Source of the DNA: a candidate division FCPU426 bacterium
GTDB lineage: Bacteria; Oederibacteriota; PGYV01; Palsa-1178
Reading direction: 5' to 3'
Assembly (NCBI GenBank): GCA_003167475.1
Contig: PMTB01000268.1
Coordinates: 1 to 40,411 of the forward strand
Length of the DNA: 40,411 nucleotides
The notes under the pieces are model-generated. The model saw only the letters and a program-made list of their open reading frames with translations. It had not been told where the DNA came from and did no database searches. Shown piece by piece: positions 26,247 to 34,421 of the stretch. Numbering within the stretch: position 1 is the first letter of the stretch; every line of letters starts with the position of its first letter. The translations under genes and the position numbers were made by a program.

Positions 26247-27500
26247 ATGTTCATAGATCACTCAAAGATAAAAGTCATATCAGGCAAGGGCGGGGACGGG
26301 GCCAATACTTTCCGGCACGAAAAATTCACCCCCAAGGGCGGTCCTGACGGCGGGGACGGCGGAAGGGGCGGGCATATCATATTTGAATCCGACAGGAACA
26401 TGACCACCCTTATTGATTTCCATAATAACAAACAGTTTAAAGCCAAAGAAGGCGGCAAGGGATTCGGGTCAAAAATGCACGGCAGGAACGCGGAAGATAT
26501 TACCCTGAGAGTGCCGCTGGGGACCATGATAAAGGATACCAGGACCGGGCTGCTGATCAAGGACATGACTACGGACAAGGAAACATTTATAGTGGCAAAA
26601 GGCGGCCGGGGCGGCAGGGGTAACTGGCATTTCAGAACATCCACAAGACAGGCGCCGACATTCTATGAAAAAGGCGAGCCTGTTGAGGAAAAGGAAATAA
26701 CCCTTGAGCTTAAGATCATGGCGGACGTCGGGATCATCGGGATGGCGAACGCGGGCAAGTCGACTTTATTGTCAAAGATATCGAACGCGCACCCGAAGAT
26801 AGCCGACTATCCTTTCACTACGCTCTCCCCGGTGCTCGGAATAGTAAAATACGGGGATGTGGACTCTTTCGTGGTAGCCGACATTCCCGGCCTTATAGAG
26901 GGAGCTTCCCACGGCAAGGGCCTCGGGTTTGATTTTTTAAGGCATATCGAAAGGACGAGGCTTTACATACACGTGGTGGACCCGACCCAGGGCAACGCGT
27001 ACAGGAATTATATAATGATCAACAAGGAATTGAAAGCATACGATAAAAAACTTATAAAAAGGCCGCAGATAGTCGTGGTCAATAAGACGGAACTGCTCAG
27101 CCCAAAGGAAATAAAGCAGATCAAGGCTGATTTTAAGAAAAAGAAGATAGAGATCGACATGATATCGGCCAAAAATAATGTGGGGCTGGACAAAGTGCTG
27201 CATAAAGTCTACAAATTGTTCAAAAAACTCGAGCCTTTGCCGGAGGAAATGCCGCAGGCCATACCCGAAGTGCAGGACAAATTATGGCTTGAAAAAGAGG
27301 ACGAGGGAGTTTATATTTTAAGGAGCGTCAAGGTTGAGCGTTTTGTCTCCATGCTGGATTTTAAATCCGACGAGACGCTGCTGGTCTTCAGGAAATACCT
27401 GGAAAAAGAGGGCCTGAATGATTTCTTCAGGCATAACGGAGTGGAACCCGGGGACGCGATAATCATCGGGGATAAGGAATTTGTATACGAGGAAGGATAG
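26247..27500 (+). CDS. obgE: GTPase Obg
   Basis: A 417-residue ribosome-associated GTPase that acts in 50S assembly and stress responses. The glycine-rich Obg fold spans residues 1-158 (GKGGDGANTFRHEKF, GGDGGRGG). The G domain has G1 GMANAGKST (165-173), switch I YPFTTL, G3 DIPG (212-215) and G4 NKTE (279-282). A C-terminal OCT domain (about 345-417) is present, an extension found in only part of the family. GCGGAG precedes the ATG. The gene order rplU-rpmA-obgE-proB is a widespread cluster, here with one gene inserted before obgE. Confidence 0.97.
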   Translation: MFIDHSKIKVISGKGGDGANTFRHEKFTPKGGPDGGDGGRGGHIIFESDRNMTTLIDFHNNKQFKAKEGGKGFGSKMHGRNAEDITLRVPLGTMIKDTRTGLLIKDMTTDKETFIVAKGGRGGRGNWHFRTSTRQAPTFYEKGEPVEEKEITLELKIMADVGIIGMANAGKSTLLSKISNAHPKIADYPFTTLSPVLGIVKYGDVDSFVVADIPGLIEGASHGKGLGFDFLRHIERTRLYIHVVDPTQGNAYRNYIMINKELKAYDKKLIKRPQIVVVNKTELLSPKEIKQIKADFKKKKIEIDMISAKNNVGLDKVLHKVYKLFKKLEPLPEEMPQAIPEVQDKLWLEKEDEGVYILRSVKVERFVSMLDFKSDETLLVFRKYLEKEGLNDFFRHNGVEPGDAIIIGDKEFVYEEG

Positions 27501-27540
27501 TTTTTAAGAATAATCGGTAATTACAAATTTGAAACGCGGC

Positions 27541-27567
27541 GTAGGGAACGCATATATGCGTTCCGCC
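27541..27567. repeat. GTAG-led perfect palindrome before proB
   Basis: A GTAGG lead and then a 20-base perfect palindrome, GGAACGCATATATGCGTTCC (27545-27564). It sits 22 bases before the proB start and belongs to the same architectural family as the TGTAG-led palindromes. In RNA it could fold close to the proB ribosome site. Confidence 0.65.
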
Positions 27568-27586
27568 GGGGCAAACGGAGCGTCTT

Positions 27587-28687
27587 ATGTACAAACGCAT
27601 TGTGGTAAAGGTAGGAACAAACCTGTTAACCGACGGCAAGGGAATCAAAAAGACATTTTTAAACTCCCTTGTTGGCCAGCTTAGCAGCCTCCATTCAAAG
27701 GGCAAAGACATCATCCTTGTCACGTCGGGCGCCATCGGCATGGGCATTAAAAAACTCGGAATGGATAAAAAACCCACAGCCATTTCGGAAAAGCAGGCGG
27801 TTGCCGCAGTCGGGCAGATCGTGCTCATGCAGTCTTATGAAACGGCGTTTACTTCAAATAACATTTCTGTCGCACAGGTGCTCCTCGGCCACGATGACAT
27901 AAAGAACAAAACCAAAAATGCCAACGCGAGGAACACGCTTAACAAACTCCTTGAATGGAAAGTGATACCCGTAATTAATGAGAACGACACCGTCGCCACC
28001 GACGAGATCAAGTTCGGCGATAATGACACCCTGGCAGGCATAGTGGGCAGCCTTGTTTCGGCCGATATGGTCATCATCCTTACATCGGTCGACGGCATAT
28101 ATGACAAGAACCCGGACTGCAACGCCGACGCGAAGATCATCAGCGAGATCACGGACATCAATGAAGCCATTAAGAATATAAACACGGACGGCCACACAAG
28201 CATGGGTACGGGCGGTATGATAACAAAGCTCGAGGCCGCAAGGAAACTTAACTATGTGGGAATACCGCTGGCCATAGCCAACGGCAACAAAGAAGGCGTC
28301 ATAGAGCATATAGTATCCGGGAAGAACGGCGGGACCATAGTCAGGCAGAAGGATATTAAAGTAGGGTCAAAAAAGACGTATATACTCATGTCTTTGAAAG
28401 AAAAGGGCAAGATCAAGGTTGATGACGGTGCTAAAACAGCGCTTTTAACATCCGGAAAAAGCCTGCTTGCGGTGGGTATTAAGTCCGTCAGCGGAGAATT
28501 TAACTTTGGCGACGCGGTTGAGATAGTGGACGGGGACGGCAATAAACTGGGCAAAGGCATAACCAACTATTCCTCGGAAGACGTGGCCGCGATAAAAGGC
28601 AGAAGGAACGCGGAGATAAAAAAGGAACTAGGGGATTTGTTCTATGAGGAAGTTATAAACAGGGACAATCTGTTTATATATAAATAG
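27587..28687 (+). CDS. proB: Glutamate 5-kinase
   Basis: A 366-residue enzyme that phosphorylates glutamate with ATP, the first committed step of proline synthesis. The amino-acid-kinase domain shows RIVVKVGTNLL, LVTSGAIGMG, VINENDTVAT and KFGDNDTLAG (about residues 1-255). A PUA domain follows (about 270-350), as in standard bacterial ProB, where feedback inhibition by proline acts on the kinase domain. GGAG precedes the ATG. The next enzyme, proA, is not in the window: a repeat element and polX follow instead. It lies downstream of obgE as in many genomes and may be read through from it. Confidence 0.97.
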   Translation: MYKRIVVKVGTNLLTDGKGIKKTFLNSLVGQLSSLHSKGKDIILVTSGAIGMGIKKLGMDKKPTAISEKQAVAAVGQIVLMQSYETAFTSNNISVAQVLLGHDDIKNKTKNANARNTLNKLLEWKVIPVINENDTVATDEIKFGDNDTLAGIVGSLVSADMVIILTSVDGIYDKNPDCNADAKIISEITDINEAIKNINTDGHTSMGTGGMITKLEAARKLNYVGIPLAIANGNKEGVIEHIVSGKNGGTIVRQKDIKVGSKKTYILMSLKEKGKIKVDDGAKTALLTSGKSLLAVGIKSVSGEFNFGDAVEIVDGDGNKLGKGITNYSSEDVAAIKGRRNAEIKKELGDLFYEEVINRDNLFIYK

Positions 28688-28731
28688 CGGTTTAATTTTT
28701 TTGGATTATTGTTTGGATAAAAAGGCAGGCT

Positions 28732-28883
28732 GTCATTGCGAGGATCCGTTCCTGTTGTTTGGCGACGAAGCCTACAGTCCATGGAACATGGAAATCTCTG
28801 TTCCACGATAAGCCTTAGACTACGGTTCTCCACAAAAGTACAGAGATTGCTTCGTCGCTGAAAAGCTCGCTCCTCGCAATGAC
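28732..28883. mobile_element. 152-bp fold-back (MITE-like) element
   Basis: The ends are perfect 13-bp inverted repeats (GTCATTGCGAGGA and TCCTCGCAATGAC). Moving inward, GCGACGAAG (28762-28770) faces CTTCGTCGC (28850-28858), and AATCTCTG faces CAGAGATT. The three collinear arm pairs let the whole element fold into one long hairpin. There is no coding capacity. I recall similar GCGACGAAG / CGCAATGAC repeats in unrelated bacterial genomes. No clear target-site duplication is visible. Confidence 0.75.
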
Positions 28884-28924
28884 GGTCCATAGAACACAAA
28901 ACAATCCGTTTCGGAAAGGCAGTT

Positions 28925-30661
28925 ATGACCAACCGCCAGATCATAGAAGTACTCCACAAAATATCCGAACTGCTCGAACTCAAAAACGAGAACAAATTCA
29001 AGATACGCGCGTATGTAAAATTATCCCAGTTCCTGTCCGGCTACGAGCATGAACTTGAGGATATTTATAAAAAGGGCGGCTTGAAGGCACTGACGGAAGT
29101 CCCCAACCTAGGCGAGGGTATAGGCAAGAAAATAGCCGAACTCATAGACACGGGCAAATTAAAATACGTCGAGGAGCTTGAAAAAGGGCTGCCTCCGGGG
29201 GTGGATAAGTTCCTGGACATACCCGGAATGGGGCCAAAGACCGCTTTGTTTGTGGCTGACAAACTTAAAGTCAACACTGTTGAAGAACTCGAGGAAGCCA
29301 TTAAAGAGCATAAATTAAAGGATTTCAAGGGCTTTGGGGAAAAGACCGAGGCAAAGATCCTAAGCGGCATAGAAAAACACAAAAACGGGATGCAGAGAAA
29401 ACTCCTCGGTTACGCCTATCCGATTGCCGAAGCCATAATAAAACAGCTAAAAGCCTCCCATAAGATCGACAGGATAGAGGCAGCCGGGTCCCTGCGGCGC
29501 ATGAAAGAAACCGTGGGGGATATAGACATACTCGCGGCTTCGCCTGATAAATCCATAATGGAAACTTTCTGCACTTTAAAAGATGTAAGCGCTGTCATTT
29601 CAAAGGGGGAGACAAAGTCCTCCATATACACGGTTTACGGCATACAGGTGGACATTAGGCTTGTGGATAAAGAAGCGTACGGCGCGGCATTGCAGTATTT
29701 CACGGGGTGCAGGGAACACAATGTTTTCATAAGGGAACTGGCTGTAAAGTCCGGTCTTAAGCTGAATGAGTACGGGCTTTTTAAAGCCAAAACCGGCAAG
29801 CTTGTGGCGTGTGAGAACGAGGAAGAGATTTACGGGGCGCTCGGATTGCAGTATATACCGCCGGAACTGCGTGAAGGTTCGGATGAGATAGAGGCCGCCG
29901 CCGGGAAAAAGATACCGGAACTTATAAAACAGAGTGATATAAAAGGCGATCTGCACTGCCACACGTCGTATTCGGACGGGTATGATACCATAGAAGCCAT
30001 GTCTGAAGCGGCGAAGAAATACGGTTATGAATATATGTCCATAAGCGACCACTCGCAATCCCTGAAGGTGGCCCGCGGGCTTACCCCGGAAAGCCTCGTA
30101 AAGCAGGAAAAGGAAATCGACGCACTGAACAAAAAAAGCGGGGGGTTTTGGATATTCAAGAGCGCGGAAGTGGATATACTTAAGGACGGGTCGCTTGATT
30201 ACGATGAAAGAACACTTGAAAAATTGGATATTGTCATAGGTTCGGTCCACAGTAATTTCAATATGACCAGGAAAGAAATGACGGGGCGTTTTCTCAAAGC
30301 CATGGACAACAAATACCTGACAATGATAGGGCATATAAGCGGCCGCGTCATTAACCACCGCGACCCATACGAGCTCGATTACCAGGAGATTTTTAAGAAG
30401 GCTATAAAAAACGGCATCGCGATAGAGATTAACGCCAACCCGGAAAGGCTTGACCTGATAGACGTAAGGGTAAAAGAGGCCGTCAGGATGGGCGTCAAAC
30501 TCTGCATTAACACGGATTCGCACGCCAAAGACAACCTGAACCATATGCGTTATGGTGTTGGCACGGCCCGACGGGGTTGGGCGACAAAGGCGGATATAAT
30601 CAATACTATGACCCTTAAGCAGATTGAAAAGTGGATCAAGGGGAGGAGGCAAGTCGGCTAA
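28925..30661 (+). CDS. polX: DNA polymerase/3'-5' exonuclease PolX
   Basis: A 578-residue bacterial family-X DNA polymerase, acting in base-excision and gap repair. The N-terminus has helix-hairpin-helix motifs (NLGEGIGKKIAEL, DIPGMGPKTAL). The nucleotidyltransferase site is GSLRRMKETVGDID with Asp199 and Asp201, and Asp243 in VDIRL. A C-terminal PHP domain (about 340-570) supplies the metal-dependent 3'-5' exonuclease, with His344, His346 and Asp351 (HCHTSYSDG), then SDHS, SAEVD, SVHS and NTDSHA. All catalytic residues appear intact. The ATG follows GGAAAGG. The stop codon abuts the stop of the convergent minus-strand gene with no base between. Confidence 0.97.
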   Translation: MTNRQIIEVLHKISELLELKNENKFKIRAYVKLSQFLSGYEHELEDIYKKGGLKALTEVPNLGEGIGKKIAELIDTGKLKYVEELEKGLPPGVDKFLDIPGMGPKTALFVADKLKVNTVEELEEAIKEHKLKDFKGFGEKTEAKILSGIEKHKNGMQRKLLGYAYPIAEAIIKQLKASHKIDRIEAAGSLRRMKETVGDIDILAASPDKSIMETFCTLKDVSAVISKGETKSSIYTVYGIQVDIRLVDKEAYGAALQYFTGCREHNVFIRELAVKSGLKLNEYGLFKAKTGKLVACENEEEIYGALGLQYIPPELREGSDEIEAAAGKKIPELIKQSDIKGDLHCHTSYSDGYDTIEAMSEAAKKYGYEYMSISDHSQSLKVARGLTPESLVKQEKEIDALNKKSGGFWIFKSAEVDILKDGSLDYDERTLEKLDIVIGSVHSNFNMTRKEMTGRFLKAMDNKYLTMIGHISGRVINHRDPYELDYQEIFKKAIKNGIAIEINANPERLDLIDVRVKEAVRMGVKLCINTDSHAKDNLNHMRYGVGTARRGWATKADIINTMTLKQIEKWIKGRRQVG

Positions 30662-30988
30662 TTATTTTTTACAGACATAATCCTTCGTATAATCCCTTCC
30701 TTTATGCCTCACCCTGAGTCTTATGTATATCCTGTATTTATCTATCTCGCTTATGGTGTGATAAAGCACGTCCCGCCCCAGGTTGTCTTCGCCTGACATT
30801 TCCGGCTGGGAGCCGTTGTCTTCGTAGTCATGCACTGCAAGGGTGAGGGCCGAGTTGAGCAGCCACTTCACTTTCATGCTGTCGTAATAAGCGCCGGCGG
30901 AAAGCCTTGCGCCCAGCCCGTAGATGAAGATAAAAAAATTAAGCGTTATGACCAGGAGGCTTAAAAACAGCACAAGGAGTTTTTTCAT
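30662..30988 (-). CDS. Small membrane-anchored protein, last of the mnmE-tail genes
   Basis: A 108-residue protein: one N-terminal hydrophobic helix (LVLFLSLLVITLNFFIFIYGLG), then a small exported domain with charged and beta segments (YRIYIRLRVRHKGRDY). The N-terminus lacks the G-F-x-x-x-E processing site of type IV pilins. Its ATG overlaps the previous gene's stop by four bases (ATGA), which implies translational coupling. Its own stop touches the polX stop on the other strand, so there is no separate terminator. I do not recognise it. Context suggests it works with the three genes before it at the envelope. Confidence 0.65.
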   Translation of the reverse strand: MKKLLVLFLSLLVITLNFFIFIYGLGARLSAGAYYDSMKVKWLLNSALTLAVHDYEDNGSQPEMSGEDNLGRDVLYHTISEIDKYRIYIRLRVRHKGRDYTKDYVCKK

Positions 30989-31479
30989 TTGAATATGTCC
31001 GTTCCTTTTTCAGGAACCGGGAGGAAGTCCGGAAGCACAGAGGAAAACTGCTGAAAATTTACCCCGCCTATGGAGCATGTGAATTCGAGGACATTGCCGG
31101 ACGAGTTAAGGGCGCACTCCGGAAAGTCCCTGTAATAGATGGTCCTGTGTTTTCTTCCAGTCGCCGGAGACGGGATCATGGAGAACATCAGTATATGCCC
31201 GGATATCGTGATCGCGCAGTGGTCAAAATTTTCAGGCATTATCGTGCCGTCCAAATTGACTGAAGGTATCTTTATAATGGCTGTGTTTGCGTCCGCTTTC
31301 AAACCCCCAAGGGTATCTTCCAGGGCGCAGGCAAGGCCCGTTGCGCCGGATATTTTGGAACGGGCGCGCATGAAACCGTCATAAGCGGTAAATTTGGATA
31401 TGCAGGAGAAAAACAATATCAAAATTGCCACGGTCGCGGCGCAGGACAGGATAAATATTATTTTTTTCACGGGTATCAC
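30985..31479 (-). CDS. Exported protein of unknown function, mnmE-tail gene
   Basis: A 164-residue protein with one N-terminal transmembrane segment (IIFILSCAATVAILILFFSC). The exported part has four cysteines (GLACALED, DHCAIT, ECALNSS, FTCSIG), which could form two disulfides. The remainder looks beta-rich with hydrophobic strands (HILMFSMIP, GNVLEFTCSIGG). Start and stop codons overlap both neighbours by four bases, so it belongs to a tightly coupled set. No family is recognised. The general plan (helix plus small outside domain) recalls minor pseudopilins, but the required cleavage motif is missing. Confidence 0.65.
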   Translation of the reverse strand: MIPVKKIIFILSCAATVAILILFFSCISKFTAYDGFMRARSKISGATGLACALEDTLGGLKADANTAIIKIPSVNLDGTIMPENFDHCAITISGHILMFSMIPSPATGRKHRTIYYRDFPECALNSSGNVLEFTCSIGGVNFQQFSSVLPDFLPVPEKGTDIFK

Positions 31480-31835
31480 CTGCGTTCCCTTGCGTCAAGA
31501 AGGGTTTCAAGGGTTACGGATGAAAACCCCGGTTTTTTGACCACTACCGCAGCCTGGCGGATTGAAAAAACAGATTTATAGTAGGAACTATATAAGGTGC
31601 CGCGCAATTGCCTGTCCTGTTCAAGGATCACATTCGACTGGTATGCAGGGAGCCTGACGGGTTCGGCCGTATTACCGGCTATCTGGGGCATGGAGCGCAG
31701 GAACTCAAGCTGGTTTTCAGCGGCCAGAAGGGCCATCCTTGTGTTATAAGAATCGGCTGTCATATATATTCCCGCCACCCCGAGCAGGACAGCCATGGCG
31801 AGGGCGGCGTGAAGCGGGCTTATTTTTCCGCGCAT
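31476..31835 (-). CDS. Single-span membrane protein, mnmE-tail gene
   Basis: A 119-residue protein with one N-terminal transmembrane helix (LHAALAMAVLLGVAGIYMTA), a helical, possibly coiled-coil stretch (NTRMALLAAENQLEFLRS) and a small C-terminal part ending in charged residues. The ATG overlaps the upstream TAA as TAATG. No known motif. Together with the two genes that follow, it looks like part of an envelope complex whose members share the plan of an N-terminal anchor and a small exported domain. Confidence 0.65.
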   Translation of the reverse strand: MRGKISPLHAALAMAVLLGVAGIYMTADSYNTRMALLAAENQLEFLRSMPQIAGNTAEPVRLPAYQSNVILEQDRQLRGTLYSSYYKSVFSIRQAAVVVKKPGFSSVTLETLLDARERR

Positions 31836-32353
31836 TATTTTGCTTCCCTGAGCCAGTTCCTGACGTCATCCAGGCAAGTCGGGGAATAACCCACGTATAT
31901 GAACTGTATTATCCCGCGCGGATCTATGATAAGTATGGCGGGCCGCGCGGGAAACGAGTATGCCTTTGGAATATTCCCGGAAAGCGTGCGGTAGCGCAGC
32001 TTAAGCAGGGAAGTGGCTTCGCTTATTTCAGCGTGTTGTTTGTCCGAGGTTATATTGAACCATAACAGCCCCGGCCTTAAACGTGCCATGGAAGCGACTG
32101 TGCCTGTTATGAGCGTTTTTAGTTTTGAGGATCCGGGGGATAAATCCAAAAACGCCAGCACTATGAAGCGTTTTCCCACAAGGGCGCTCAGATTATATAC
32201 TGTGGTATTTTTCATCCCCAGGATGAAGTCGGTGAAAGATACGCCTGTTTTTATCGAATCCTTATTGTTCATCACGCTTGTGCCGGATAATCCGGCGGCG
32301 GTAAAGAGCAAAAACAGCACAATGACGACCGCAGGTTTTAACTGTTTCAACAT
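31835..32353 (-). CDS. Redoxin-fold protein lacking the active-site cysteines
   Basis: A 172-residue protein with an N-terminal anchor or signal (VVIVLFLLFTAAGLSG). The rest follows the TlpA/ResA-like thioredoxin fold: FIVLAFLDLSPGSSKLKTL where the active enzymes have W-C-x-x-C, a cis-Pro region PARPAILIIDPRG, and the closing strand FIYVGY. Both redox cysteines are serine (SPGS), so thiol-disulfide activity is not expected. A binding or chaperone role is possible. I use the ATG at 32353, with GGGGA eight bases upstream, two bases after the mnmE stop; a TTG at 32371 would overlap mnmE. First of four small genes trailing the mnmE operon. Confidence 0.7.
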   Translation of the reverse strand: MLKQLKPAVVIVLFLLFTAAGLSGTSVMNNKDSIKTGVSFTDFILGMKNTTVYNLSALVGKRFIVLAFLDLSPGSSKLKTLITGTVASMARLRPGLLWFNITSDKQHAEISEATSLLKLRYRTLSGNIPKAYSFPARPAILIIDPRGIIQFIYVGYSPTCLDDVRNWLREAK

Positions 32354-32355
32354 TT

Positions 32356-33744
32356 TTATTTCCCCATGCAAAAGTTTGAAAATATTCTTTCCAGGACGTC
32401 TTCCGTGGCTATTTCACCCGTGATAGACGCCGTTTCTCCGGCGGCGGACTTTACGTGCTCGGCCGCTATTTCATAACCCAATAAATAGTTCAGGGAAAGC
32501 AGGCCTTCCTGCATTTCCTTAAGCGCCCTTGCCAGCGCCGTCTTATGGCGTAGCGCGGATATCACGGGCTCTTCCCGGTCATCCAGGCCCATGGAACTTA
32601 TTATAGTATCTTTAAGGGTTTTTGTTAAGCCGTTTATATTTTCATTTTTAAGGGCGCTGACCAGCACGACAGGAACCGCGGCATTGAGTTTTTGCATGAT
32701 AAAATCGGGTTCAAAGGCGTGCTCCAGGTCGGACTTGTTAAGGGCGACCACATGGGGCCTGTCCTTGAGTTCCATGTAAAGCAGGCCGTCCTCTTCAGTG
32801 AAGGGAGAAGAAATATCCACTGCAAATATGACGGCATCACAGCCGGTCACCGCCGCTTTTGCCCGCCTTATGCCCTCTTCTTCGATCGGGTTTGAGGCGT
32901 TCCTTATGCCGGCTGTATCTGTAAGCGTCACGGGAATGCCTTCCATAACCACGGATTCCTCCAGGGTATCCCTTGTTGTACCGGGTATGTCGGTCACAAT
33001 GGCCCTGTTCAGGCCGGTAAGCGCGTTTAAAAGGCTGGATTTTCCGGCATTGGGCCTGCCTGTTATGGTTACCCTGACGCCTTCCCTGATAAGCAGGCCC
33101 TTGTCCGCGCTTTTGATAAGCTTTTCAAGCGAGATTATTATGGACTCAAAACGCGCGGCCACGTCAGCCCTGGCCGACGGTTCCTCTTCATTTTCAAAAT
33201 CCACGTCAGCCTCGAGCATGGCCAGGACGCCTATGAGCTGTTCCCTGAGTTTTTCTATCACTTCTTTTTCAGCGCCGAAAAGCTGGTTCAGCGAGAGTTT
33301 AAGCGCGCCGTCTGTGCGCGCGGAAATTATATCGCATACCGCCTCGGCTTTTGTAAGGTCCATTTTTGAGTTCAAATAAGAGCGCCTTGTAAAATCCCCG
33401 GGCCCGGCGGGTACGGCCCCGTATTTGACAAGCAGCTCCATGACCTTGCGCAATATGAGCGGATTGCCGTGGCAGGAAAGTTCGGCCATATCCTCGCCAG
33501 TATATGAGTCGGGGGACCTAAAGACCGAAAGCAGGGCCTCGTCAAGGGCCGTTTCATTGTCACGTATCACGCCCAAAGACAGGGAGCCGCGGGGGGTATT
33601 GGCCATGTTCCTTGACCTGTTCCTGAAATGGAATATTTTTTGTATTATTTCAAAGGTTGCCGGCCCCGAGACGCGGATAATGCCGAGCGGAGCGCGTGAC
33701 ACGCCGGTCGCTATGGCGGCTATTGTGGCGTTTTGGATCTTCAT
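32356..33744 (-). CDS. mnmE: tRNA modification GTPase MnmE
   Basis: A 462-residue GTPase that, with MnmG, makes the carboxymethylaminomethyl modification at wobble uridine 34 of certain tRNAs. The N-terminal tetrahydrofolate-binding domain carries FTRRSYLNSKMDL near residue 118. The G domain inserted in the helical part has GRPNAGKSS (229-237), switch TTRDT, DTAG (276-279) and NKSD (336-339). The C-terminus ends FCMGK, the expected C-x-GK motif with catalytic Cys459. Its ATG overlaps the jag stop by four bases (ATGA). Last conserved member of the rpmH cluster; MnmG is not in the window. Confidence 0.98.
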   Translation of the reverse strand: MKIQNATIAAIATGVSRAPLGIIRVSGPATFEIIQKIFHFRNRSRNMANTPRGSLSLGVIRDNETALDEALLSVFRSPDSYTGEDMAELSCHGNPLILRKVMELLVKYGAVPAGPGDFTRRSYLNSKMDLTKAEAVCDIISARTDGALKLSLNQLFGAEKEVIEKLREQLIGVLAMLEADVDFENEEEPSARADVAARFESIIISLEKLIKSADKGLLIREGVRVTITGRPNAGKSSLLNALTGLNRAIVTDIPGTTRDTLEESVVMEGIPVTLTDTAGIRNASNPIEEEGIRRAKAAVTGCDAVIFAVDISSPFTEEDGLLYMELKDRPHVVALNKSDLEHAFEPDFIMQKLNAAVPVVLVSALKNENINGLTKTLKDTIISSMGLDDREEPVISALRHKTALARALKEMQEGLLSLNYLLGYEIAAEHVKSAAGETASITGEIATEDVLERIFSNFCMGK

Positions 33745-34391
33745 AAAAGCGAGGTAATGACTACCTTTTTGTAGGAACCCCTGCCTATGGAAAAAGTTTT
33801 TATGTTGCCCATATTTTTCACCTCTTCGTGTATCAGCTTCCTCTCATATGATGGGAGAAAATCCGTGATACTTTCAGAGAGCGTTTCCGCGGCTTTTTCC
33901 GCCATGGTCTTTACCACGCCCTTAAGGTACGCGGCGCGTTTGTCCACGTATGAATCGACGTCTATGATAACCTGGGTATGGCGTTTTAAGTTTTTGTCCA
34001 GCGCGTTTGAGAGAAGGTACTGCATGGCCATGATATTCTGGCCGTTTTTTCCTATCAGAAGGCCGTCTTTGCCTGGGGTTGTGACACGCAGAATGACAGC
34101 GTCCCCGTGTTTTACAGACTCGGTCTTAAATACCGTAAAACGCATGAGGGTGAGCAGATTTTCGACTATTTCCCTGGCATAAGCCGTATCATCGTCCGAT
34201 ATGAAGGCGGGCCTTGGTATGGAACCCGGCGCGGGCCGTACTGAGCACTCCACGGTATATTCTTTTTTATCAATGAATACTTTTTCGCAAACGAGGTTTA
34301 ATGAAACCGACTCAAGCGGGACATTCGCCTCGTTTAAAAATTCCCTGACCGCGTGTGAAACCGTCGCCCCTGTTTTTTTGACGCTGTTCAT
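33741..34391 (-). CDS. jag: KH-R3H RNA-binding protein Jag/KhpB
   Basis: A 216-residue RNA-binding protein. The N-terminal Jag domain (MNSVKKTGATVSHAVREFL) is followed by a KH domain with GLLIGKNGQNI (110-120) and a C-terminal R3H domain with SYERKLIHEEV (R184, H188). Family members (Jag, KhpB, EloR) bind many transcripts and influence cell elongation and division in Gram-positives; the role in diderms is less clear. GGAGG precedes the ATG. It lies between yidC and mnmE as in most bacteria that retain this cluster, and its stop overlaps the mnmE start. Confidence 0.95.
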   Translation of the reverse strand: MNSVKKTGATVSHAVREFLNEANVPLESVSLNLVCEKVFIDKKEYTVECSVRPAPGSIPRPAFISDDDTAYAREIVENLLTLMRFTVFKTESVKHGDAVILRVTTPGKDGLLIGKNGQNIMAMQYLLSNALDKNLKRHTQVIIDVDSYVDKRAAYLKGVVKTMAEKAAETLSESITDFLPSYERKLIHEEVKNMGNIKTFSIGRGSYKKVVITSLL

Positions 34392-34421
34392 GTAAACCTC
34401 CGGATCTTTTTAATGCTTTAT

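Noticed and set aside
29600-30652. 350-codon frame antisense to polX
   Set aside because: It overlaps the fully conserved PolX coding sequence, including its catalytic residues, and has no family features.
30662-31835. Type IV minor pseudopilin operon
   Set aside because: The N-terminal helices recall pseudopilins, but none has the G-F-x-x-x-E prepilin peptidase site.
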